Shown here: in pieces, positions 1 to 13,200 of the stretch
Position numbering within the stretch: the stretch's first letter is position 1
Layout of the letters: each line of letters starts with the position of its first letter
Assembly: GCA_003254885.1 (NCBI GenBank)
Contig: QANT01001480.1
Coordinates: 1 to 38,250, forward strand
Length of the DNA stretch: 38,250 nucleotides
Origin: Purshia tridentata
Taxonomy: Eukaryota > Streptophyta > Magnoliopsida > Rosales > Rosaceae
Direction: 5' to 3'
Position numbers and translations under genes: made by a program
Notes under the pieces: model-generated
Databases searched by the model: none
The model's input: only the letters and a program-made list of their open reading frames with translations
Told to the model about the DNA's origin: nothing

Positions 1-143
1 ATTTACCAAACACCTTCATTCTTCACAGCAGTTTTAAAAACATAGTTTACCAAACACTTAGCTAACTTTACTTCACAGCTGTTTTGTTTCACAGCTGTTT
101 TACTTCACAGCAATTGTATTTCACAGCAATACCAAACTAAGCC
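1..143. repeat. Edge of a dispersed MITE-like repeat with subterminal motif copies
   Basis: At least five copies of a short motif of the form TTCACAGC(A/T)G or TTCACAGCAAT lie between about 20 and 130, and 'taccaaac' occurs at about 3, 49 and 131. Read on the minus strand this gives a GTTTGGTATTGCTGTG-like end, a look I associate with plant MITE termini, although I cannot assign a family. The element appears to run off the left edge, so the partner terminus is not visible. One N lies just beyond it at 145. Confidence 0.5.
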
Positions 144-389
144 TNCTAAAGCCAAAATCACAAATAAAAAGAAAGTATTAAAAATAAATAAATGAGAATG
201 AAAGAAAATATGAACATAAGCCCAAGCCCACAATAATGGGTTATTGGATTTTTCCCTCTTAAGGAATATTATATGGTGCGGAATAGTAATGTGAGCCATT
301 AGATTTCAATGAGCCGCTGAGGTTTAACGAAGTGTTTAAACCCAAATGAGAAAACTTAAACCATGACCAGACCCATTTGAACAAATTGC

Positions 390-1248
390 AAAACAGGAGA
401 AACCCACCTCTCTCTTTCCCTCACTCTGTCACTCGCCGCCTCTCAGCTAAGCTCGTCAGCCACGTTCGCTCTCTGCACCCTCCTAAAACCTCAACCTCAG
501 CGTTTGATAGTGGTAATATATGCGATACTCTTTCTCTGTCTTTTTTTTTTTGTTTCTTCTTAATTTCCCGTTTGGTTCCCGAGAAAATAGAGTGAAAACG
601 AAACAAAAATATTGATTCTTGTGTTTTTGTTTTTTTGAGTTTTGAAGAATAAACAGTTATTGTTATTGTACTTGGCTCAGTTGATTGAATAAGCTGAAAG
701 ATTGAAGATTTTGGTTTCTTTTCATTTCTAGCTTTTTCTTAGTAGCCAAACAGAGTATGTTATTTATCACGACTTGTTTTGTGTCATTATAGGCCTTACT
801 TTTATGCTTATCATAACGGTTTATAGTAGAACTATTCTTTATTGTTTTTTTTCCCCTTTATTATGTGGCTTTATTCTGCAAATAATGCTTTGATGTCTTA
901 TTATTGGGTACTTGTTTTCGCCCCTTTATCTTAGGTGGAGTTACATATGCAATTTAAATTAGCAGAAAAGATGGGGCATTTCCATTATTTTGAACTGGAT
1001 ATGGTTTGTAATGTATAAAGCACTCTATGTATGTGTATTTATATATTCGTATGAGCAAAGTAAAAAAGTTTTCTCTCTCGTTTTTGATTTGGGTCCTTGT
1101 TTTTGGGGGTTCTTTGTCTGCTTCAGCTAGTATGAAAGTATTTAATTGCTTATGACATAAAATATATGTACCTGTACAGTTTTTGTGTGTTTGTCTGGTG
1201 CTTATGATCTGGGTGTATTGATTAATGCTTTCAGAATAGGGGCTGAAA
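390..1248 (+). promoter_or_regulatory. 5' leader of the FRIENDLY gene with a leader intron
   Basis: A CT-rich stretch (about 400-480) looks like a plant 5' UTR. A good donor (GTG then GTAATA, intron from 513) and a good acceptor (TTTCAG ending at 1234) suggest a 5' UTR intron of about 720 bp. The second leader exon would be only 14 nt (1235-1248) before the ATG at 1249. The transcription start is not determined. The intron is T-rich and shows no coding signal. The upstream region 144-389 shows no clear gene. Confidence 0.5.
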
Positions 1249-4200
1249 ATGGCTGGAAAATCAAATAAAGGGAGGAACCGGAGAGGGTCAAATAATGCTG
1301 CAAATTCTTCTGAATCAGTGGTCCCATCTGATGCTTCTGTGAAAGATAACTCAAGTGCTTCAGAGCCCATCAAAGCCGATGCTAATGGTGTTTCAGTTGT
1401 GGAAGAGTCAACAAGTGTCAAGGCGGAGGTAAAGGAGTCTGAAACAGAAAATTCGACCGGTCAACCTAAGCAAGGTGAATTTAGGCTTTTTAATATTTCT
1501 TTCATGGGAAAGACATCTAGTCAATATGCCATTTCTCAATTGTCTTTTTTCTTGTAGCAATGGTGTAGTGAGAACTTTGGACTGAAACAGGCTTTCAGCA
1601 CTTTCTGAATTGTTTTTAACATGATGACAAACTTCATATATTTGTTTTAGCTTTTTTTTTTTTTTTACATAACAAATCACCCAATTGCATCGCCTTGCAT
1701 ACTGGATTACATTATTTTTAGGTGGTTTATTCCTGACTTATTTTGCTCAAAGGTGAGCAACGAACTATTTTTCCCTTTGTTGTACAAGTAATGGCTTCAT
1801 TTCTTCGCGTTAGTAGTTCATGGCTGAATGCTCTATCAAGACATCCAATTAGCAGCGCTTATTTCAAGTTTTCTATTTATTTTGACTTCATCGTGTTGTA
1901 GTTCCTGGTTGAATGCTCTATTAAGACATCCAATTAGCAGCGCTTATTTTAAGTTTTGTATTGTTATTTTGGATGCATATTCTTTTATTAAATTCAACAG
2001 ATATGCCTTTAAGTTGTGTATCTCATTCTCTTATAAAAAGAGTTATCTATCTCATTCTGATTCCCTATTCCTGAGAGTGCAGGTGACCTTCATCTGTTTC
2101 CTGTCTCTGTCAAGACACAAAGTGGCGAGAAGCTTGAGCTACAAGTGAGTTAATTTTGATCATATATTGCTTGGTAGGGTTCACTCATTATGTAATTGGC
2201 TGTAAAGTGCAGAAGGTGATGCAATTTGAGCATCCTTTCAAATTATGGAATTTGAGATATTATGTAATCTAATTAGATATTATTCATCCTTCAATCCGCA
2301 ATCCATTTTTTACCCTTTATAATTTGGAGATTACTGATTGTGTATTTGATTTTCAGTTGAACCCAGGAGATTCTGTGATGGATATAAGACAATTTCTGCT
2401 TGATGCTCCAGAGACATGTTTCTTCACATGCTATGACTTATTGCTACACACAAAGGATGGCTCCACTCATCATTTGGAAGACTTTAATGAAATTTCTGAA
2501 GTTGCTGACATTACTATTGGTGGTTGCTCCTTGGAGATGGTTCCTGGTATACTAACACTCTGTTTCTTTTTGGGTTATAAGATCTTATAGATCTTCTAAT
2601 GTGGATATTGTTTTGGCAGCTTTATATGATGATAGATCGATAAGGGCTCATGTTCATCGTACGAGAGAATTAATTTCCCTTTCCACACTTCACGCGTCAT
2701 TATCAACATCACTTGCACTACAGTATGAGACAGCGCAAAACAAAGTAGCAAGTCCTGGAGGTTTGGGGTTTTGTGCTTGAAAACTTCATATTTAACATGA
2801 ATTTATTTTGATTCTCTGTTTATTTTGATTTTCTCATTTACCTTACCTGTTATCAACATTGGAAGTTACTTGTGATTGGACACTTATATGTCTTTTACTC
2901 TGATCTAGATACCATGAAAACTGAGGTCCCAGAGCTTGATGGCTTGGGTTTTATGGAGGACGTTGCCGGTTCATTGAGTAATTTACTATCATCACCCTCG
3001 AAAGAGATCAAATGCGTAGAGAGTATTGTGTTTTCATCCTTAAATCCTCCACCAAGCTATAGAAGGTGAACCATGAAATCTCTTACTTGCACCTTATTGC
3101 TTAATATATAATAAAATGTCTTTCTTCAAGGAAATGTCTTAATATGTGTTGTTTGTTGTTTGTGTTGTCAGGCTTGTTGGGGATTTGATTTATTTGGATG
3201 TAGTAACATTGGAGGGTAGTAAACATTGTATTACGGGGACCACAAAAATGTTCTATGTCAATTCAAGCACTGGGAATACCCTTGACCCCAGGCCAAGTAA
3301 AAATAATTCGGAAGCAACCACCCTTGTTGGGCTTCTGCAAAAGATCAGCTCTAAGTTCAAAAAGGGTAATTGAAATGGTTGAGGCTTGAGACCTTCTTTA
3401 TAAATGTATATTTTTTGAAAGTTTTACGGAATTTTGATTCATTATCTTCCATTGTTTCTTATTTTAAAGCTTTTCGTGAAATTTTGGAGCGGAGGGCTTC
3501 TGCACATCCTTTCGAAAATGTTCAATCTTTGTTGCCACCAAACTCATGGCTAGGGCTATATCCAGTTCCAGGTGAGTTTGACTTCATTGGACTTAGATTT
3601 TATACTTAAAATTAGGATCTTTGAGTCGTAGAAGTAGAAGGTGCCACTATCACTGTAATAATAATTTTCTTGAGCAAATTTCACAATGCATCTCATATTT
3701 AGGATACTAGTAGTCTGAGTAATTCGCTGGTTGCCTCTTTCAGGCATTATTGCTACTGATAGAGATCATTGGCTTGCCAATTTCACCTTCAATTTTGTTT
3801 ACTGAATGTTTTTTTACCTACATAAGAAATAAAAGAAAAAGAGATCATAACTATTTTAGAATTTAATGCTCAGATAGAATGTTAGTTTGACATACACTGA
3901 AGTTGAAGTATTGTCTTTGTTATGATACTTGAGGATGATAATTTTTTCTAGATGTTTTCAAGTTGTCATTAAAACTTGTTTTGTCTTTAGTTCAGATTTT
4001 GATAATATCTCAATCACAATTTGTTTGTAAAATATTTGTGGTTTTAAATGGAAGTAATCTCATCTACACAGCATATGTTTACATGGCTATAATGTTACCT
4101 AATGTTTTTCTTGTTTGACCATAAATGTTTATGAAGTTTCACTTATCATCCAATATTTTCAAATGTTCAATTTTGCCTGTACTCTTATTTGAGAACCTTC

Positions 4201-7200
4201 TGTAAAATTCTTATCAGCTGTTTTTTCTTGTATTTCATGACTATGAATAATCTACAAATGAAAAGGTAAATCATAATAGATTCCATAGTTAAGCTGGGAA
4301 ATTGTGACTAAAAGACTTGTAATGTATCTTCACTTTATTTGGTTATTATTCTTGCTGCATGTTGACTATTTTTATTAATAATAATTTGGGGCATTCTTTT
4401 CTAAGGGTACTCTTTTATATATCTTTGTTACCAGAAATGAGTTTGGTTTTCTGAATTTTGGTTTTTGCTTGATGTTGTGTTTTACCTTCTTCACATATGA
4501 ATACATATTAAGAGATCTGCTATTGTCAGATCACAAACGCGATGCAGCCAGAGCGGAGGATGCACTCACTCTTTCCTATGGTAGTGAGCTGATTGGCATG
4601 CAAAGGGATTGGAATGAGGAGTTGCAATCTTGTAGGGAATTTCCACATACAACTCCTCAGGAAAGGTAATGATCTCTAATAGAGTGACTTTTGAAGTTAT
4701 GCATGTCCTTTGTCATTTTATATTTGTTAATAACTTAACTTAAATCTGTGATTTTTGGATTTCTTGTGCCTATCTCTGATGAAGATAATATTTTGCAGAA
4801 TTTTGAGGGATAGGGCTCTTCACAAAGTGACTTCAGACTTCGTCGATGCAGCAATCAGTGGTGCTGTTGGAGTCATCAGTAGATGCATACCACCTATAAA
4901 TCCAACTGATCCGGAGTGCTTCCACATGTTAGTCTGACCTGATAAGAATTTTTCTTATTATGTTAAAGGACATGTTTTTCTCTGAAGAAATTCATTTAGG
5001 ACACTAGTCACACTATATGTTTATTGAGTATACTGCATTGTATCATTTGCCTTAATTGCGGTTAGTTTTATCTTTGTGTTTTAAAGCTGTAAACAAAATC
5101 TTCCAGCTCCTTGGTACGCTGATTATCTACTACCTTTTTATGGCCATTATATATATGTAGATTAATTAGATCAAAGATACTGTAATATTCATGACATTTG
5201 TCATTTTTACTTGTATGCTTTGTGCATATGTATACATGTCATTTTCATCTCTTTTATTATACCTCTAATACTAATTATGATGGATCAGCACAACATTGCC
5301 ATGACTCGTGTGTATGCATATATTTTCTCATGCATATGTAGTAACTTCAATTCTTATGATGTGTGCATGCATTTTTAATAAAAGGTTGATAGTTAGGCAT
5401 TTATTAAAAATTATATTGGTATGTTTATTATCTGCTGAATTAATATTATATTTTTGTCTTTTGGTCTCTAGGTATGTTCACAATAATATATTCTTCAGTT
5501 TCGCTGTTGATGCGGACCTTGAGCAGCTGCCCAAGAAACATGTATCAGATTCTAGTTCAAAAGTTGGGAGCACTGGCTCTTTACGCAGTTCCGAAAAGGA
5601 TTCTGATAGTTTGTTGCATAGTGAGAGTGGAATTCCCAATGGGGAAAAATCTGATAGGTCAAGCACAGTGGAAAGTCATGATTCCATGGAAACAGCTGCT
5701 GATGTTTCTGCTGAAACACAATTGGGTGAAACTGAACAAGCTACTTATGCTTCTGCAAATAATGATTTGAAAGGCACCAAGGCATACCAGGAAGCTGATG
5801 TCCCTGGACTTTATAATCTTGCTATGGCCATAATCGATTACAGGGGTCATAGGGTAGTAGCTCAGGTGTGTCTTGAATCTTATGTTCTTTGTATTTTGAA
5901 CTTTGTCCTCTTACAAGAAGCTGGTATTCCTGGGGTCCATACCCTTTCCTATGATATAACTATATACAAAGGTCATGTTTCAATAACAAAGTTGTGTATT
6001 AGAACCTGAAGCTGACAAAGGGTCGGGTTCGCCAATACCATACCTGCCCCGTCAGGTAATTGGGTCTCCATCGGGTGTTCGGAGCCCCTACCATTTTTTC
6101 AAAAAAATACTTTTTTTATTAATAACATACCAAATCAATATAAATAAATAATATAGTATAGATGAAATACATAAAAACTCATCATATTACATTACAATAA
6201 CACTAAATCATAAAAAGAACACCATTAAAATTTTAAAGACAACAAAAATTTAGATGAGAAATTAAAATATAATTATATAATATAATATTTTATTAAAAGG
6301 GTATACTGGCGGGGACGGGGATGGTATTACCATACTCGCTTAATCGGGGCGGGTACCCGCGGGGATTTTCGTGGGCGGAGAATTTTGCCATCTAGTCTTC
6401 CTCCTCTTTCTACACACCCATACCGCATGTTTTTATGGTTATATGTCTGTTCTATTTCTCTTATAATATTAGTTGTATTGCCTTGTGAGATATTCATCAT
6501 TTTGACTGAATTCCACCTTTAGGATTTAGGGAAAACCACCATTTAAATGAAAAATTTTACTTAAAATTGCCTTTTTAAGTACTGAACTTGACTGATTTCT
6601 CATTCAAAATGTAAGTGATCCGTCAGCTTTTCTCATTCTTATGTAAGTCCAAATTTTTTCTGTTTGATTTAGCTAGTTAATTACCCTGTTATTGTTTTAT
6701 AATAACAAACAATTTTTGGCTATCTGATTGCTCTCTCCTTATTCTATTTTCTCTACATTCTGCTGCAGAGTGTTTTACCGGGTATTCTTCAAGGGGATAA
6801 ATCAGACTCTCTTCTATATGGTTCTGTTGACAATGGCAAGAAAATATGCTGGAATGAAGAGTTTCATTCGAAGGTGAGGGAGCATCTGAAGCTTGGATTA
6901 TTTCATTATGCTGCCACATTTATCATATTACATATTTTTATGTGAGAGAAACTGCTTATATTCTTCTTAAAGAGTAGAAGTTCTCGTGCAAATGCTAAGG
7001 ATTTCTTATGTTTAGGTAGTGGAGGCTGCTAAACGCCTTCATCTAAAAGAACACACAGTCCTTGATGGATCTGGAAATGTTTTCAAATTAGCTGCACCAG
7101 TGGAATGCAAGGGTATTGTTGGTAGTGATGACAGGTAAATTTTGTTTATTATTTGGCGTTCATGTATGTGATAATTGATTTCTCAGAACTCATTTATTGG

Positions 7201-10200
7201 TAATTCCGTTTTAACAGATCTCTTTAGCTCATATAAAACCTCTTACATTTAAAGATTTATTCTGCAAATCCAAGAGTTACACTCATGTAGATCCAACTTA
7301 CTAAATCTGAACTGGTGTACAAACTCACACATACTTTTTAATTCTGTTATCTGCTTCAGGCATTATCTCCTTGACTTGATGAGAGTAACCCCTCGTGATG
7401 CAAACTTCACTGGACCTGGGTTTCGATTTTGTATCTTGAGACCAGAACTAATTACTGCCTATTGTCAGGTAAAAATAATACCTACTATCAACACTATCTC
7501 TGAATTCGTTTCATACATTTCTCACATGAACCTTTACTATATTGGGAGAAGGTCCAAGCTGCAGAGAAACCAAAATGCACACCTAAGTGTGAAGGAGAGG
7601 CTCATGTCACAAGTGATTCTCCAAACATCATTGATGTCAAACAGGTGAGAATTTGGCTGCTGCAACTACAGTTTATAGAAGTTGAGAAGATAGCATTTTT
7701 GTTAAACTAGTTTTTGCCTTTTCTGTATTTCTGTAAAGTGTATTCTTAGAATTTTTATACCATTAATTCTTATTTGGGGGAGAGGGGGTTTGTCATTTTT
7801 TTTGTAGTTAGTAATAATTAAGAAATGCCATAGGTACACATGTTATTGGCTATTTGGCATAGTATAAGATGATTCTTTTTATCCCCCATTGATCCTTCTA
7901 GTAATTTGGGCAATGTGGCTCTTTTTATTGCTCTTAACAGGACATTACAGAAGAAGGGAAAACCACAGTTGCACAAGAAAGTGCCTCTCCACCCGCTGAA
8001 TGCTCTGATTCAAGCGAGGAAATTCTTTTCAACCCTAATGTCTTCACTGAGTTTAAGTTGGCTGGAAGTGAGGACGTAAGTTTTGGACCTTGTAATTGTC
8101 TGTTTTATTTCTCACTGAATCTTCTATCAAATTATTGGTTTTCCTTCATATTTCCAGGAGATAGCAGCAGATGAAGAAAATGTGAGGAAAGCCAGTTTGT
8201 ATCTTACAGATATTGTGCTTCCGAAGTTTATACAAGACCTTTGCACACTTGAAGTATCACCCATGGATGGGCAGACGCTAACTGAAGCACTCCATGCTCA
8301 TGGAATTAATATTCGGTATATTGGAAAAGTAAGGATTATGGTTTTTCGACAATACTTCTCACTAATTTATTTGTTAGTATTCACATATAGAAACTATGGA
8401 AGCAAATCTTTTTCTTTCCCTTTTAAAGGTTTACTTAAATGGAATGTGCACTGGTGAGCATGTCTGAATTCTTTCTAATATATAATTGGAATATTGCTTT
8501 TGACACCTTTTGGATCCTTTGACAGGTGGCTGAAGGGACCAGACATTTGCCTCATCTTTGGGATCTATGCTCTAATGAGATTGTGGTTAGGTCAGCTAAA
8601 CACATACTCAAGGTACTACACATTTACTTGCGTGCTCATTCTTGTGCTATGAGATAATCTATTATTTTTTCAAAATGTAAAATGTTGTCCTTTTGGGGAC
8701 TTGCGAATGTGACATATTTTGGGTTATTGCCATGAAAATCCTATGTTATAGTCATAAACTAAGTATTTGATTCAGGTTATAGGGAGATACAACTGCTCTT
8801 AAGTTCTCAGATTGGAGTTTGAGTGCAGACCAACGATGCATATGTGACTTAGATGCTGTAGAGTGGCAACTTGAACTCTAAGGCACTTCATTATTTTCAT
8901 TATTTTGTTTGTACCTATGTTAGAGCTGTAAATTAATAATTTATGCCTTTGTTAGATGGTGGCCTTTTTAAACCATTTTGTTTAATATATTGAAAGGGAT
9001 TTGGTCAAAATGGTCTTGGAATCTGCCTGCATCACAATTAATCAACATCTGTTTGGCTGTATCACGTCTCTAAGTAGTAATTTTATGCTTCATATATACT
9101 TCATCTTCTTTCTACACCATCCCTCCTCCCCAACACACGGAAGTTGAAAAAAGGAAATCCATTGAAAGAAAATAAAAAAACTTCCTTATATTTGTGCCCA
9201 TGCTCTTGGTGCATTGTGGATTGTTTATTAATGTATGAATTTGAATTGCAACTTCTCATGATTGATACCTACAATTTGGAACCAATCTCTTATATCTGAT
9301 TGGACTGTTTAACATATTCTTCATTCATTCCTCACCATAACCATGACTTAAATTGAATGTGAGACCTTGCTCTTGCTTGCTGTTGGTGTTAGGTGACAAT
9401 TTGTACTCATAAAAATTTGATCCTTGGACCTGATTGAAAAACGCGGCCTTGGATTGATTATCTTGTGGCATAATTTCGATTTCAGATCCAGCCTTCTGTA
9501 TTTTCTTATTCTTGATATTATGGTTCATGCATCCAATGAGTTATTATAGACTTCGCACACATACAATTGTCATTGTTCAATTTTATGTCTCTGGTGGAAA
9601 GTGGTTCATACTTTTGCTCTCTTTCTTGCTTGCAGGATGTCTTGAGAGATACAGAGGATCATGATATTGGGCCCGCAATCTCCCATTTCTTCAACTGTTT
9701 TTTTGGAAGCTGTCAAGCTGTTGGCTCAAAAGCCACTGCTAATAGTACGCAGTCAAGAAACCCCAAAAAAGTATGTCTTATATTGACTTATTAAAAATAA
9801 TCAATAGCATCAAGATGTTTCATAGTTATTTGTACAAGTTTATGGTTTAAGCGGCTGTCAGCTAATTCTTGATTCCTGTAATCCCTTCAAACTTCATCTA
9901 AGTACTCTCTGCAATCAGATATTGCAACTAGATGCAGTTGACTATTAATTTGAACTTCCATTGGGGAACCACAAGTTTTATTGTCACCAAGTGTATCTCA
10001 GGCAAAACTGGTCCATTGACTGACAACAGTTGAGCAATTTTTTGACTTATGTTATTTTATCTACAGGAACAAACAGGCCATCAATATTCGGGAAAACTGT
10101 CCAAGGGACATGCAAGATGGAAGGGTGGAGCATCAACAAGAAAGAACCAATCCTCATATATGCATGTCAGCTCAGAAACTCTATGGTCTGACATTCAAGA

Positions 10201-13200
10201 ATTTGCAAAACTCAAATATCAGGTATTAATTATCATTAATATCTGAGAAAAAATCAGACATCCCTGAGTAACCTTTTGACGTCATGTTTCAGCCAACAGC
10301 AAAAGCATTTTGACATAGGAAACTATGTTTTAGGCCATTTTCTTGAGTTTGCTTTCACCCACCCTATCCCCCACCATGCTTAAATGAAAAATATGTACAC
10401 TCCTGGGGGATCTTGTTGATGATATTTCCAGTAATATATTATTTATGATTATGAGGTTTTTATTATATTTTATTGTTTCATCGAATCATCGTACACCAGG
10501 CCTTTTGCCTTTTCTGGGCTGTAGAAATTAAAATGGACTAATTTAAGTTTTGTGGGATCTCCAAGTTTATTACATGGTCCCCACATGATATCTTTGAGTG
10601 GTGTGCATCTTCAAAATTTTTGATTTAATTTCCCATTTTTAATAGTTTGAGTTGCCGGAGGATGCTAGGTTGCGTGTAAGGAAAGACTCTGTTATACGTA
10701 ATCTTTGCCAAAAGGTAACTATAAATTCATCTCATCCAATTCACTCAATTGCAAGTCAAATTGAGCTTCTAAATGGCAAACAACTCGACTTTGATTTCAT
10801 TTGAAGGTGGGCATTACGATTGCAGCTCGTAGATATGATCTGAATTCTGCAGCACCTTTCCAAATATCAGATCTCTTAAATCTTCAACCTGTAGTGAAAC
10901 ACTCAGTTCCTGTTTGTTCAGAAGCCAAGGATCTTGTGGAAACCGGAAAGATCCAACTGGCTGAGGTATGCACCATACTTTTTTGTTTATCAATTAATCT
11001 TCCAAGAATGCATATTTTAGTGTCATGGTAGCGTCATGTTTAGGATGTTAGCTTATGTGTTGAACCAGAAATATAGTCTTGTGTGAGAACATTGAAGTCA
11101 ATGCTAATTCCAAAAGATGGCTAGGAAGTCAATGCTAATTCCAAAAGACGGCTAGGAATTTACTTTGTCGTTGTATTAGAATGGGTTAAGATGCTACATT
11201 TACCATGACAGAGAAGTATATTGTAGTTCTGGGAGTATTTGATATAAATATATGTTTCAAGGTTTTAGTATCATTTTTTATTTATTTGGAATTTTACATG
11301 CAAGTGTATATATAGATTTGGTAAAACTCCTTCAAACTCTGCAACTTGCACAAATCTGATTAACCCATTGTGAGTTTGATATATATACGAAGCCGTCCAG
11401 GTGCAAACATTTGATACTGAGTGCTTGGTAACGTCATCGAGAGCTCGTTGAAGTTTTAATTAAAACAGGCAATCGCTTCTTGCAATGCCTGGCATTGCTT
11501 CCTTCTGCTTTTTTGAGGGTATAGGCCAACGGGTTCACCTCATGCCCTCCTACAGTATAGAATGGCATTATATTGAAACTTAACTCCAAAATCCCAGAGT
11601 TCAACCCTAAGATAATGCCCAAAAATTATACACTATTGAGCCCTTGGCAATGGTCACCGAGCGCTCGACGCTATGTGGAATATATATATATAGATAGAAG
11701 GATTGCCCGCAAATTTTAAAGTTTGCGGACGCGGACAATGGGTGGACAATAGTGGATAATATGTGGATACAAAATTACAACACATATCAGAACTTGTTGC
11801 AAACACATCATCTGTGTCAACACACACATTGTTCACCCTCTGTTCGCCATTTGTCCACCCTCTGTCCGCGCCCGAAAACTTTAAAATTTGCGGACGTCCG
11901 AACTTGAGAAAATCCCTTTATATATATATATCTATATTTATTTATCCCTTCAAGTGTGAGATCTCACATTTAAGCCTAAATATGGGATCCTTTGTGGGCC
12001 CACTCCACATTATATTTTAATAATCGGAACTGTCTACTTTCAGTGGCTAGGGTGGAAGGTTTATCTTTCAATGGTTGCCGAAATATAGGTTAAATTTTGG
12101 TGATTCAGATTGTTTCGGTAAAATTTTGAAGTATCTGGAAAATAGGATTTTGAAATTTCTACCATTATTTCATCTCTATTATTGAACTTTAAAACTGCAA
12201 GGGCAAGTATAGGTTCTTATTCTTTTCTACTACAAAGACCTCAATTGAAGTTCATATGTTTATTGTCTAACCTTTTATGGTAGTATTGGTAAATGCTCAT
12301 TTGGTGGATGGAAGTCAAGATAAAAGATGGAAGTTGGAGGATTCTGGGTCCTTTTCTTGCAAATCTTATTTTAATTTTCTGTGTGAAAAGGGACATCCTG
12401 TTATTTTTGAGCCTGCGAATTTTATTTGGAAATCAAATGCCCCTCCTAAAGTCTGTGTTTTGGCATGGATTATTGCTCAGGGGAAGCTAAATACGGCTGA
12501 TATGCTTCAAATGAGAAGACCTCATACATGTTTGTGTCCTCATTGGTGTTTTCTCTGTAGAAAGGAATTTGAATCGAGCAACCATCAATTTTTGTTCTGC
12601 CTTTTTGCCGTGGGTTTGTGGGGTCTTTTGTTTGGAGCTGCTGGTCTTAGTTGGGATAACCCAGAGTTAGTTTCTTCGTTGTTTTGTGAAAAAGAGGTGG
12701 TTTTTGGGAGAAAAGGAAGGCAAAGGTTTTGTGGTCTTGTGGTGTGTTGGCAGTGATGTGGGTAATATGGTGGGAGAGAAATAGAAGAATTTTTGAAGAT
12801 TTTAATGGGGATAATGTGGAGTATTCCTGGGACAAAGTTAGATTTTGGGCGTCTTTATGGTCCTCAGTCTTTCCGGTTTTTAGAGGCTTTTCAGTTTCGT
12901 TAATTTTTTTGGATTGGAGAGCTGCAGTTGGGTAGGGAGGTTTTGGGGTTGAGCTAGTGTTGTGGTGATGGTGCTAGTGCGTTTTCTGTCTTTGCTGTAT
13001 TTTTTTCTTAGCTTTTGGTTGGTTGGTGGACATCTTGTTCCGAGGTTTGTTTCAATTTATTAACATGGAATGGAACAAAGATTCTTTTTGCACTTTGTAT
13101 TCTAGATTCTAAGTCATATTTGTGTCTGTGGCATACTTGACGTTCATTCCTTTCACCTTATATTTCATATTTCCATCATTGATATACTATTTTATGAAGT

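Noticed and set aside
954-1421. 155-aa minus-strand open frame across FRIENDLY exon 1
   Set aside because: It is antisense to a well-supported exon, runs into intronic sequence, and has no recognisable domain.
11763-12020. 85-aa plus-strand open frame in FRIENDLY intron 21
   Set aside because: It lies across the foldback element and gives low-complexity sequence; no gene support.
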